Assembly: GCA_963727495.1 (NCBI GenBank)
Contig: CAVSGQ010000007.1
Coordinates: 62,001-126,000, forward strand
Direction: 5' to 3'
Length of the DNA: 64,000 nt
DNA from: Actinophytocola sp963727495
GTDB taxonomy: Bacteria; Actinomycetota; Actinomycetes; Mycobacteriales; Pseudonocardiaceae
Under the pieces are notes generated by a model that searched no databases, was not told where the DNA came from, and saw only the letters and a list, made by a program, of their open reading frames with translations. Made by a program: the position numbers and the translations under genes. Positions 32,460 to 40,804 of this stretch are shown here, piece after piece (position 1 is the first letter of the stretch; each line of letters opens with the position of its first letter).

Positions 32460-34471
32460 TCACCACGCCGACGGCGGGGGCGGCGGCACCACCGTCGGGC
32501 GGTCGTCGCAGGTGATGGTGTTCGGCAGCATCCACGGAGCCAGCCAGCCGCCGTCGTTGCCGCCCAGGTCGGTCAGCGCGAACTCCGACCCGTCCGGCGT
32601 GAAGTGGAACGACCCGCAGTTGTTCACCCCGACCGCGCCGACGTTGCGCGCGTCCACGTTCTCGAACGACGACGCCCCGGCCGTGCGGGCGCTGAGCACC
32701 GAGGTGCCGGTGCCGTCCACCCGGACGTCGGCGAAGTGTGCGCCGGTGATCGCGAGGGAGTCCCGCTGCGCGAACTCGGTGACCAGCATGATCGCGTTGT
32801 AGGTGTTGTCGAGGAAGTGGTCGCCGGCGACCTCGATGTCCGCGTCGATGCTCCGCTCCAGCGCGTAGATCCAGATCGCGCCCAGACCGATGTTCCAGTT
32901 CAGCTCGTAGGTGCCGGCGCGCACCGTGGTGTTGTCGGTGATCCACACGTGCCCGGTGAAAGGCTTCGCGCCGAAGCGGGAGCCGAGCTGGATGCCGCTG
33001 CCCTCCCGGATCGGGTCGGCGACGAGGTTGTCCGACACGGTGTTGTCGGTACCGCCGTAGAGCGCGATGCCGTTCGCGAGCACCGGCGTCTGCACGGTGT
33101 TGTGGTCGAACGTGTTGCGCGCGTTCTGCGCGTCCTCCGCCCACATGGCGAGCGCGTCGTCGCCGGTGTTGCGCACGAAGTTGTTGCGTACCACCGAGTT
33201 CGTGACGCCGGTGTGGAAGTTCAGCCCGTCCGCGACCTGGTCGGCGATGACGTTGCCGGTGACGCGGGTGTTGGTCATCGGCCCGTCGAACCACATGCCG
33301 GCCTTCGTGTGGTGGATGTAGAGGCCGGTGATCGTCGAGTCGCTCAGGGCGCCGCCGATGCCGTTGACCTGGTCGGTGTCGATGCGCTCGCGAACGTCGC
33401 CGGAGATGGTGAACCCGGACAGGTGCACCTCGTGGCTGCCGCCCTCGGCGGCGTCCCGGCCGTAGAAGCCGACGCCGGTGTGCACCGAGCCGTCCGGGGC
33501 GGGCGGGTCCAGCGCCGACCTCGTGGCCCTCGACGACCGTGTACCAGCTGCCGGCGCCCTCGATCGTCACGCCGTCGACCACGATGTGCCGGTTCACCTG
33601 GAACGTGCCGGGCGGCAGGTAGACCGGGAGGTGGAACCACCGGGCGAGCGCGATCGCGTGCTCGAACGCGGTGGCGGAGTCCCGCCGCCCGGTGGGGTCG
33701 GCGCCGAACAGCAGCACGTCGAGCGCGCGGGGGTTCACGTGCGGGCGGCCGACGAGCTCGGAGTCGAGCAGGTCCACGACCGTCCACTCGGCACGGCTAC
33801 GGGCCGGGACGGTGAGCCGCACCCGGTCGCCGGCCCGGTAGGTGCGGCCCAGCAGCAGGCGCTGCTCGTCGTAGAAGTGGCTGGGGCGGAACGGCTTGCC
33901 GATGACCGGTGGCGGCGAGGTCTGCGCCGGCACGCACGAGCACTCGGTGATCCACCAGTCCGGGTGCAGCAGGCCGGCGTCCGGGTCGTTGGTGAACGGG
34001 TACTGGTTGTAGAGCCAGGCGTACTGCGAGGTGAGCGTCATGGTCCGCCGGTGCCCGCCGTCGACGGTCACGTCCAGCGGCGCGGTGATGCCGCCCCCGT
34101 GCGGTGCGTCGGGGATGCTGTACCGCACGGTGATCGCGTTCGCCGCGCTCGGCAGCGTGAACTCGACGTACTGCCGCGGCGCCAGCCGCACGGCCGAGCG
34201 CCCGGACGCCTCGGCCGGCAGCGTGTACGCCGACCGGTCCGGGGCCGATGACCGTGCCGTTCGTGACCGCGTTCTCCGCCTCCTGCTCCAGGAAGCCGAC
34301 GTCCGCGCCCCGCCCGGCGACCAGCGCCGGGTCCAGCCCGGCCCGGCTGACGACCGGTCCCGCGGGGGACTCGGCGAGCGCGGCGCCGGGCGCCGTGACG
34401 AGGCCGAGCGCGGTGGCGACCACCACCGCGGCGGTGATCCGGCGCGACCGTCCCAGGGAGCTGCGTGCCAT
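32460..34471 (-). CDS. Secreted right-handed beta-helix protein, two apparent frameshifts
   Basis: A secreted protein of about 670 residues when two frame breaks are repaired. A signal peptide (MARSSLGRSRRITAAVVVATALGLV...AALA) is followed by a carbohydrate-binding-like module (LEQEAENAVTNGTVIGPD, VRLAPRQYVEFTLPSAANAITV) and a pectate-lyase-like beta-helix (DPTGRRDSATAFEHAIALA, LPPGTFQVNRHIVVDGVTIEG, then repeated strands such as NTVSDNLVADP and GLYIHHTKAGMW). The breaks are near 34241 (within CCCCGG as read on the coding strand) and 33517 (within TCGGCG); deleting one base at each restores the frame. Likely binds or cleaves a polysaccharide. The repairs are inferred from motif continuity. 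Confidence 0.7.
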
Positions 34472-34596
34472 CGCCGGACCCGTTTCTCTCGCGGAGTGGT
34501 GAGCAGACGATAGGCGCATCGTCGGACATCTCACAAGATGCTGCCGTGAATTTGCGTATGTCGAGCCAGATTTTGCGAACCGTCATGATGGGCGGC

Positions 34597-35322
34597 ATGA
34601 CCGAGGACTACCTGCTGCCCATGACCACCGCGGCCGAGGAGAGCGCCCGGCGTGCCGGCCTCGCGCTGCTGCCCGTCGGCAGCTTCGAGCAGCACGGGGC
34701 GTTCCTGCCGCTCGCCACGGACACCGTCATCGCGGTCACGGTCGCCCGCGCGGTCGGCGCGGCCCACCCCGCGCTGCTGCTGCCGCCGGTCACGATCTCC
34801 TGCTCGCACGAGCACGCCGGCTGGCCGGGCACCGTGAGCATCTCCGCGGCGACGCTCTACGCGACCGTCAACGACGTCGCGCAGTCGTTGCGCCGCAACG
34901 GGATCGACAAGCTCGTCCTCGTCAGCGGGCACGGCGGGAACTACGTGCTGGGCAACGTCGTGCAGGAGGCGAGCGCGCGCGGCGAGCGCATGGCGCTGTT
35001 CCCGACCGAGGTCGACTGGCTCACCGCGCGCGCCGCGGGCGGCGTCGAGCTCGGCCCGGACAGCGACATGCACGCCGGCGAGCTGGAGACCTCGCTGCTG
35101 CTGCACGCCCACCCCGAGCTGGTCCGGCGCGACTACGCCGACCACGACGAGCTCGCCGACGACCGCAACCGGATGCTGACCCGCGGGCTGGCCGCCTACA
35201 CCGCGTCCGGCGTGGTCGGCCGGCCCTCGCTCGCGTCCGCGGCCAAGGGCAGCGCCGCGCTCGCGAGCTTGGTCGAGTCGTTCGGCGACGTGCTCGCCGC
35301 GCTCGGCAGCCCCTCCAGGTGA
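34597..35322 (+). CDS. Creatininase-family amidohydrolase (candidate FAPy deformylase)
   Basis: A 241-residue zinc amidohydrolase. Metal ligands are visible: E31, H33 and D42 in PVGSFEQHGAFLPLATDT, H112 in VLVSGHGGNYVLG and E162 in HAGELETS. Creatininase homologues include ArfB, which removes the formyl group from the GTP-derived formamidopyrimidine. The adjacent GTP cyclohydrolase II has the residue that makes it stop at that formylated product, so deformylation is the likely job. The start is uncertain: ATG 34597 gives the family length, upstream in-frame starts exist. It converges with the cyclohydrolase gene and the two frames overlap antisense by 127 bp. Confidence 0.85.
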   Translation: MTEDYLLPMTTAAEESARRAGLALLPVGSFEQHGAFLPLATDTVIAVTVARAVGAAHPALLLPPVTISCSHEHAGWPGTVSISAATLYATVNDVAQSLRRNGIDKLVLVSGHGGNYVLGNVVQEASARGERMALFPTEVDWLTARAAGGVELGPDSDMHAGELETSLLLHAHPELVRRDYADHDELADDRNRMLTRGLAAYTASGVVGRPSLASAAKGSAALASLVESFGDVLAALGSPSR

Positions 35323-35937
35323 GGCAGGTAGTGGTCCAGCCGCTCCCGCTTGGTGCGCAGGTACGGCAGGTTGTCGTCGGTCGGCGTGGCCAGCAGCGGC
35401 ACCCGCTCGGCGATCGAGATCCCGTTCTGCAGCAACGAGTCCAGCTTCTTCGGGTTGTTGGACAGCAGCCGGATCGAGTGCACGTCGAGGTCGTGCAGGA
35501 TCTCCGCGGCCATGTGGTACTCGCGGGCGTCCACCGGCAGGCCCAGCGCCAGGTTCGCCTCGACGGTGTCCAGGCCGTCCTCCTGCAGCCGCATCGCCTG
35601 CAGCTTGGCCAGCAGCCCGATCCCCCGGCCCTCGTGGCCCTTCAGGTAGATCAGCACCCCGGCACCCTCGGCGACGATCTGCCGCATCGCCGCGGCGAGC
35701 TGGTCACCGCACTCGCAGCGGGTCGAACCGAACGCGTCGCCGGTCAGGCACTCCGAGTGCACCCGGGTCAGCGGGCTGCGGGTGGTGATGTCGCCGTGCA
35801 CCAGCGCGACGTGCTCGTGCCCGCCCCACCGGTCCAGGTAGCCCACGGCGCGGAACTCGCCGTACACGGTCGGGCAGGCGGGTGTCGACCACCCGCTCCA
35901 CCGCCCCGTTGCGCCCGATGTCGGCCAGGTTCGTCAT
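35196..35937 (-). CDS. ribA: GTP cyclohydrolase II, Met variant, apparent frameshift
   Basis: Opens the imidazole ring of GTP. The N-terminus (MTNLADIGRNGAVERVVDTRLP) is in one frame; a CCC run at about 35872-35874 shifts it, and removing one base continues TVYGEFRAVGYLDRWGG. Zinc ligands C63, C74 and C76 (SECLTGDAFGSTRCECG) and the GHEGRGIGLL loop are intact. In restored numbering M115 (AKLQAMRLQ) replaces the Tyr of E. coli RibA (Tyr105). The S. coelicolor homologue SCO6655 has Met here and releases the formylated pyrimidine FAPy instead of the usual diaminopyrimidine. No ribB/ribH genes are near, so it is not a standard riboflavin locus. The C-terminus runs on past the usual end, into the antisense of the creatininase gene. 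Confidence 0.85.
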
Positions 35938-36085
35938 GGCTGGGCCGCCTCCCCGGAATTAACCCGTGGGGTCACCTCGAGTGGGAACCGTCCTGTTGAG
36001 CACATACTTGTGGCTGGGTTGCGTCCCGTTCCCCTTGGGTGCGGTCGACGGCCACGCGGCTCGTGCGAGCTCGACGCGGGGAGGG

Positions 36086-37015
36086 TCATGCGGTCACTTC
36101 CTGTCGGCTGTCCTGCTGTCGTTCCTGCTGTCGTCGCACGAGCAGCAACGCGCCCGGCAGGCTCGCCACGAGTCCCAGTAGTCCGTACACCACCGCAGTG
36201 GTGAGTCCCTGCGCGGCACCGAGACCGGCCGCCGCGAACATCAGCACTGTCGCACCCTCCCTCGGTCCCCAACCCCCGATGTTCACCGGCAGCCCCATCG
36301 CCAGGAGCGACACGATGATCAGCGGGACCAGCTGCGCGGCAGGCAGGTTCGCCCCCGCCGCGTGCGCCGCGACCACGAACAACGTGATGTGCCCGACGAG
36401 AACCGCCGTGGACAGCAGGGCGACTCCCGGCCACGCGTCGCGGGCGAGCAGGCCACTGCGCACATCGTCGAGCGTACGTCGCCAGCGCGAGTCGGGTCCG
36501 GTCCAGCGCCGCATCGCGAGGTAGCCGAACACGACCACCGACGCCACGATCAGGATCGCCAGCCCGATGTCGCGGGCCGGCGCGATCGCCGGGCCGGCCA
36601 GCAGCACCACGACCCCGGCGATGACCACCACGGCCTGTCCCGCCGTCCGTTCGAGCACCACGGCCCGCACGCCGGCCCCGACATCGCCCTCCTCACGGCC
36701 GTGCCGCACCGCGCGGTGCACGTCGCCGAGCACGCCCGCGGGCAGCACCGCGTTGAGGAACAGCGCCCGGTAGTAGTCCGCGACCGCCCGCCCGAGCGGC
36801 AGCCGCAGGCCGAGGCGGTGGGCCACCAGGCACCAGCGCCAGGCGCTCAGGACCGTTGTCGCGAGGCCGATGCCCAGGGCGGCCAGCACCTCGCCCACGT
36901 CGATCACGCGGAAACCCTCGAGGACGCCGTTCGCGCCGACCTTCCACACCAGTGCCACCACGATGCCCAGCCCGACGAGGAGCTTCAGCCAGGCGAACAG
37001 CTTCTGCTTGCTCAT
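36086..37015 (-). CDS. Flippase-like membrane protein (UPF0104/LPG synthase TM family)
   Basis: A 309-residue protein with about eight helices and the family pattern: KLLVGLGIVVALVWKVG, WRWCLVAHRLGLRLPLGRAV, YYRALFLNAVLPAGVLGDVHRAV and LPVNIGGWGPREGAT. These are the membrane part of MprF-like lipid flippases, and stand-alone members often accompany glycosyltransferases. Start ATG 37015 overlaps the glycosyltransferase stop by 4 bp. I infer export or membrane presentation of the pathway product. Confidence 0.87.
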   Translation of the reverse strand: MSKQKLFAWLKLLVGLGIVVALVWKVGANGVLEGFRVIDVGEVLAALGIGLATTVLSAWRWCLVAHRLGLRLPLGRAVADYYRALFLNAVLPAGVLGDVHRAVRHGREEGDVGAGVRAVVLERTAGQAVVVIAGVVVLLAGPAIAPARDIGLAILIVASVVVFGYLAMRRWTGPDSRWRRTLDDVRSGLLARDAWPGVALLSTAVLVGHITLFVVAAHAAGANLPAAQLVPLIIVSLLAMGLPVNIGGWGPREGATVLMFAAAGLGAAQGLTTAVVYGLLGLVASLPGALLLVRRQQERQQDSRQEVTA

Positions 37016-38088
37016 GCCGCGCATGACGGCTCACCCCGCAGCCGGCCGAGCACGGTGGCCAGGCGATGCCCCGCGGCGTTCCAGTCCTCCAGGTCACGCC
37101 TGCGCTCCCGGGCCGACTCCCGGAGCCGGCCGCGCAGCGAGGCGTCGGTCAGGTAGCGGCGCAGCGCCTCGGACAGCGCGGTCGCGTCGCCGGGCGGCAC
37201 CAGGATGCCCGGCACGCTGCCGTCCGGCGCGTGTCCCAGCGTGTCCGGCAGCGCGTCGACGTCCGAGGTCAGCACCGGGATGCCCCGGGCCAGCGCCTCG
37301 GTCACGACCATGCCGTAGGTCTCGCCGCGGGAGGGCAGCACCAGCAGGTCGGTGCGCCCGAAGACCGTCTGCAGCTCGGCGTCGGGCAGCGGGCCCGCGA
37401 GCGACATCCGGGTGACGAGCCCGTGCCGCGCGATGAGGCCGTGCACCCGCTCGACGTAGGCGGGGTCGCGGCGCACGGACCCGACGCAGTCGCACGTCCA
37501 GCCCAGGTCGGCGACGCCGGCCAGCGCCTCGACGAGCACGTCCTGGCCCTTGCGCGGGGTGACCGAGCCGAGGCACAGCAGCCGGCCGTCGGTGCCGGTG
37601 GCGAGCGGCGCGGGTCTGGTCCCGGGCGGCGCGACGTGCACGCGGGCGGGGTCGAGGCCGTGGTGCTCGATCGCCCGGCGCGCGGCCCACCGGCTGGTGG
37701 TGATCACCGCGGTCGCGGCGCGCAGCGTCTCGTTCTCGAGACCGTCGAGCTCGCTCGCGCGGTCGGCGGGCAGCCCGGTCTCGTCGGCCAGCTGCAGGTG
37801 CAGCAGGATCGCCAGGCGCAGCCGGCGCGCGTGCGGCACGACGAAGTCCGGCACCCCGCAGGCGACGAGTCCGTCCAGCAGTGCGACCGACCCGTCCGGG
37901 ACCTCACCGAGCGTCCTGGCCAGCGCGATCTGCGACGCGTGGTCCGGGACCGGCCAGCGCCCGGGCACGGTGACCTCGCGCATGCCGAGCACCTCGCACA
38001 TCCGGCGGTCGTAGGCGTTGCCGCCGCTGGCGAGCGTCACGTCGTCGACGTCCGCGGGCAGCACGAACGTCACGTCGGCGGCGCTCAC
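37012..38088 (-). CDS. GT4-family glycosyltransferase
   Basis: A 358-residue GT-B enzyme. The acceptor-binding N-half has GGNAYDRRMCEVLG. The donor half has LLCLGSVTPRKGQDVLVEAL (G-x-x-x-x-x-K-G), LLVLPSRGETYGMVVTEAL with the EX7E motif, and GIPVLTSDVDALPD. It should transfer a sugar from an NDP donor with retention. GTG start 38088 overlaps the preceding pterin-synthase-like gene by 4 bp, so the acceptor is likely that pathway product. Confidence 0.9.
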   Translation of the reverse strand: MSAADVTFVLPADVDDVTLASGGNAYDRRMCEVLGMREVTVPGRWPVPDHASQIALARTLGEVPDGSVALLDGLVACGVPDFVVPHARRLRLAILLHLQLADETGLPADRASELDGLENETLRAATAVITTSRWAARRAIEHHGLDPARVHVAPPGTRPAPLATGTDGRLLCLGSVTPRKGQDVLVEALAGVADLGWTCDCVGSVRRDPAYVERVHGLIARHGLVTRMSLAGPLPDAELQTVFGRTDLLVLPSRGETYGMVVTEALARGIPVLTSDVDALPDTLGHAPDGSVPGILVPPGDATALSEALRRYLTDASLRGRLRESARERRRDLEDWNAAGHRLATVLGRLRGEPSCAA

Positions 38089-38483
38089 AGCGCGCGCCCG
38101 TAGGTCGCCCACGCCACGTGCGACTCGCGCAGCATGACGGAGATCTCCGCGAGCCCCCGGGCACCCTCCCCGAGCGACCCGGCGTGCACCCGCTCGGCGA
38201 GCCGGTCGGCGACGACCTTGGCGAGGAACTCCGTCGAGGTGTTGATCCCGGCGAACTCGGGGACCTCGTCGAGGTTGCGGTAGTTCAGCTCGCCGAGCAC
38301 CTCGTGCAGCTCGCGGGTGGCGAGCCCGATGTCCACGACGATGTTGTCCGCGTCGAGCTCGGCACGGTGGAACGTGGCGTCGACGATGAACGTGGCGCCG
38401 TGCAACCGTTGCGCGGGGCCGAACACCTCGCCGGTGAAGCTGTGCGCGACCATCACGTGGTCACGGACGGTGAGGCTGAACAC
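38085..38483 (-). CDS. 6-pyruvoyltetrahydropterin synthase homologue with altered active site
   Basis: A 132-residue T-fold protein of the PTPS/QueD family. Expected features are only partly kept: H14 (MVAHSF) and H28 (RLHGATF) remain, but the third zinc His of the HGH motif is Ala (A30) and the catalytic Cys before it is absent. Pterin-binding parts remain: INTSTEFLAKVVADRL and the late Glu in SVMLRESH. The S. coelicolor homologue SCO6650 is likewise reported to lack zinc and the catalytic triad and to be inactive as a PTPS. A different reaction, or a binding role, on a GTP-derived ring is likely. GTG start follows AGAGGAGG. Confidence 0.85.
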   Translation of the reverse strand: MFSLTVRDHVMVAHSFTGEVFGPAQRLHGATFIVDATFHRAELDADNIVVDIGLATRELHEVLGELNYRNLDEVPEFAGINTSTEFLAKVVADRLAERVHAGSLGEGARGLAEISVMLRESHVAWATYGRAL

Positions 38484-38503
38484 CCGGCGCCTCCTCTGTC
38501 GGG

Positions 38504-39469
38504 CTAACTGCTGTCGTACTTAACACGCAGGCAGAGCGCAGAGGGTTCATCGCTGATCAGTCCGGGCAGGACCGCCGGCAGCTCCTCGAACAGGCATTCG
38601 CTGGTCACCAGGGCGTCGAAGGCCGGGTCGGCGAGCAGATCCAGGGCCACCGCGAGGCGGTCGGCGTAGCTGCGGCGGCGGGCCGGGGACACCGTCCCGA
38701 CCTGGCTGGAGCGCAGGGTGAGACGCCGCGAGTGGAACCATTCCCCCAGCGGAACGCTCACTCTCCGGTCCCCGTACCAGCTCAGCTCGACCACCGTGCC
38801 CTCGGCGGCGAGGAGCTCGAGGCCGCGGGCCAGGCCGGCGTCGGTCGCGCTGGCGTGCACGACCAGGTCGCACCCGTCCGCGGCCCGCTCGGGGGTGGCG
38901 AACCCCACACCCAGCGCGGCCGCGAGCGTGGCCTTCGTCTCGTCGGGGTCGACCAGCTCCACCCGCACCGCCGGGAACCCGGCGAGCACCCGCGCCACGC
39001 TCGCCCCGATCATCCCGGCGCCCACGACGGCGATCCGGTCGCCCACGTGCGGAGCCGCGTCCCACACCGCGTTGACGGCCGTCTCCACGGTGCCGGCCAG
39101 GATCGCGCGCGGCGCCGGCACCGAGGCGGGCACCGGGGTGACGGCGGACGCCGGCACCACGTAGCGCGTCTGGTGCGGGTAGAGGCAGAACACGGTGCGC
39201 CCGCGCAGCTCGTCGGGCCCTTCCTCGACCACGCCGACGTTGAGGTAGCCGTACTTCACCGGGCCCGGGAACTCGCCCTCCTGGAACGGCGCCCGCATCG
39301 CGGCGTACTGGCTCGGCGGCACCCCGCCGCGGAACACCAGCGACTCGGTGCCACGGCTCACCCCGGAGTAGAGCGTGCGCACGACGACATCGTCCGGGCC
39401 CGGGGCCGGCAGCCGCACCGGCCGGATCTCGCACTCCCCCGGTGCGCGCAGCCAGAACGCACGCTCCAT
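38504..39469 (-). CDS. Medium-chain dehydrogenase, non-canonical
   Basis: A 321-residue MDR-superfamily oxidoreductase. The NAD(P) fold is clear in DRIAVVGAGMIGASVARVLAG and VELVDPDETKATLAA. The usual catalytic-zinc Cys and the GHE motif are missing: the region reads VRTLYSGVSRGTESLVFRGG then VKYGYLNVGVVEEG, so it is probably zinc-free, in the BchC-like branch. It is the first gene of the operon dehydrogenase - pterin-synthase homologue - glycosyltransferase - flippase. ATG 39469 follows GAGGAGGG; an upstream in-frame start exists at 39538. Confidence 0.87.
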   Translation of the reverse strand: MERAFWLRAPGECEIRPVRLPAPGPDDVVVRTLYSGVSRGTESLVFRGGVPPSQYAAMRAPFQEGEFPGPVKYGYLNVGVVEEGPDELRGRTVFCLYPHQTRYVVPASAVTPVPASVPAPRAILAGTVETAVNAVWDAAPHVGDRIAVVGAGMIGASVARVLAGFPAVRVELVDPDETKATLAAALGVGFATPERAADGCDLVVHASATDAGLARGLELLAAEGTVVELSWYGDRRVSVPLGEWFHSRRLTLRSSQVGTVSPARRRSYADRLAVALDLLADPAFDALVTSECLFEELPAVLPGLISDEPSALCLRVKYDSS

Positions 39470-39561
39470 CGGTGCCGCCCTCCTCGGGGTCGCCGTCATG
39501 ATCACCATACGTGCCGTCGTGGCGGCCGGCACCGACACGTTCCCGGCCTACCGTCACCACC

Positions 39562-40233
39562 ATGATGACCATCGACGACCCCGGCGACGTGCTCGCGGTC
39601 CTGACCGACGACGGCTGCCCGGTGCCGCCCGTGCCCGCGGCCGGCGGCACCGGCGTCGCCTGGCTGCGGTCCCACGTCGTGCGGTTCAGCAGCGGCGCCG
39701 AGCACCGGCGGCGGCGCTCGCTCGTCGAGGCGGCGCTGCGCGGGGTGTCACCGGAACGGTTGCGGCAGCGTGCGGGGCGCACTCCGCACGCACCCGTCCT
39801 CGCGCTGGCCGAGGCCCTCGGCGTGCCGGGGATCCGGCCCGGCGCGGTGGCCGAGGTGGCCGCCGCCTACCAGCCCCACCACGACGTGACCCCGGCGGCC
39901 GACGCGGCGGTCGGCGAGCTGGTGGCCGCGTGCGGCGGGGTGCCGGACGAGCGCACGGCCGCCACGATCTGCCTGCTGGTGCAGGCCCACCGGGCCACCG
40001 CCGACCTGGTCGACGGCGCGCTGCGGCACGGCACGCCGGTGGAGCAGACCGTCCGGCTGGCGCCGCCGGTGCGTTCGACGCGGCGGCTGCGGGCCGGCGA
40101 GCTCGTCGAGGTCGACCTGGCCACCGTGCCGTTCGGCGCCGGGGCGCACGCCTGCCCGGGCAGGCAGCACGCGCTCGCGCTCGCCGCCGGCGCGCTCGAC
40201 GCGCGCCGCGAGCGGCGCGGCACCGGCGGATGA
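39562..40233 (+). CDS. Miniature cytochrome P450-like protein
   Basis: A 223-residue protein, about half the normal P450 length, that keeps the hallmark segments in order: WLRSHVVRFSSGAEHRRRR (helix C region), LLVQAHRATADLVDGAL (I-helix remnant with the Thr), EQTVRLAPPVRSTRR (K-helix, with Gln in place of the Glu of ExxR) and PFGAGAHACPGRQHALALA (heme loop, Cys198). Helices D-H and much of the sheet are missing. The frame is intact with normal codon bias, so it is not an obvious pseudogene. Start ATG 39562 lies 7 nt after TACCGT, suggesting a leaderless message. Divergent from the dehydrogenase operon. Confidence 0.75.
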   Translation: MMTIDDPGDVLAVLTDDGCPVPPVPAAGGTGVAWLRSHVVRFSSGAEHRRRRSLVEAALRGVSPERLRQRAGRTPHAPVLALAEALGVPGIRPGAVAEVAAAYQPHHDVTPAADAAVGELVAACGGVPDERTAATICLLVQAHRATADLVDGALRHGTPVEQTVRLAPPVRSTRRLRAGELVEVDLATVPFGAGAHACPGRQHALALAAGALDARRERRGTGG

Positions 40234-40350
40234 ACGCCGAAAGACCCTTGCGCTTTCAGGACCTTGTGCCCTGAGCGAGCGGGCCGATAGACGGCGGCGC
40301 AACGGGTCCCATGTGTCTACCGTGTGCCGGACAAGGTACGGGAGGGCACG

Positions 40351-40728
40351 GTGGGCATTCGGATCCTGCTCGTCGACGACCACGAGATCGTCCGCCGGGG
40401 CATCGCCGACATGCTGGAGAGCGCGCCGGACCTGGAGATCGTCGGGGAGGCCGCCACCGTCGCCGGGGCGCTCGCCCTCGCCGGCCGGGTCGAGGCCGAC
40501 GTGGCGGTGCTCGACGTGCGGCTGCCCGACGGCAACGGCATCGAGCTCTGCCGCGAGCTGCGCGCCCGGCTGCCCCACCTGCACTGCCTGATCCTCACCT
40601 CCTTCGGCGACGAGCGGGCACGGGCCCAGGCCGCCGCCGCGGGCGCGTCCGGGTTCGTGCTCAAGCAGGTGCTCGGCATGGAGCTGATCGACGCGGTGCA
40701 CGCCGCGGGCCGGTGCCGCGAATCGTGA
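40351..40728 (+). CDS. Receiver-only response regulator (NarL-type, HTH missing)
   Basis: A 125-residue receiver domain: RILLVDDHEIVRRGIADML, the phospho-Asp in VAVLDVRLPDGNG, the Thr/Ser in CLILTSFGD and the Lys in GASGFVLKQV. It matches DevR/NarL-type receivers, but the protein stops where the linker to the LuxR helix-turn-helix should begin, and no HTH remnant follows in any frame. It may be a truncated regulator, or a true single-domain signalling protein. GTG start 40351 follows GGGAGGG. Two unassigned genes follow on the same strand after 76 bp. Confidence 0.8.
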   Translation: MGIRILLVDDHEIVRRGIADMLESAPDLEIVGEAATVAGALALAGRVEADVAVLDVRLPDGNGIELCRELRARLPHLHCLILTSFGDERARAQAAAAGASGFVLKQVLGMELIDAVHAAGRCRES

Positions 40729-40804
40729 TCACCACTAACGGCTCACGCGGTACCGTCGACACACTGTGTGACACCGGTCGCACGTTGTCGCGAGGAGCCC
40801 CGCA

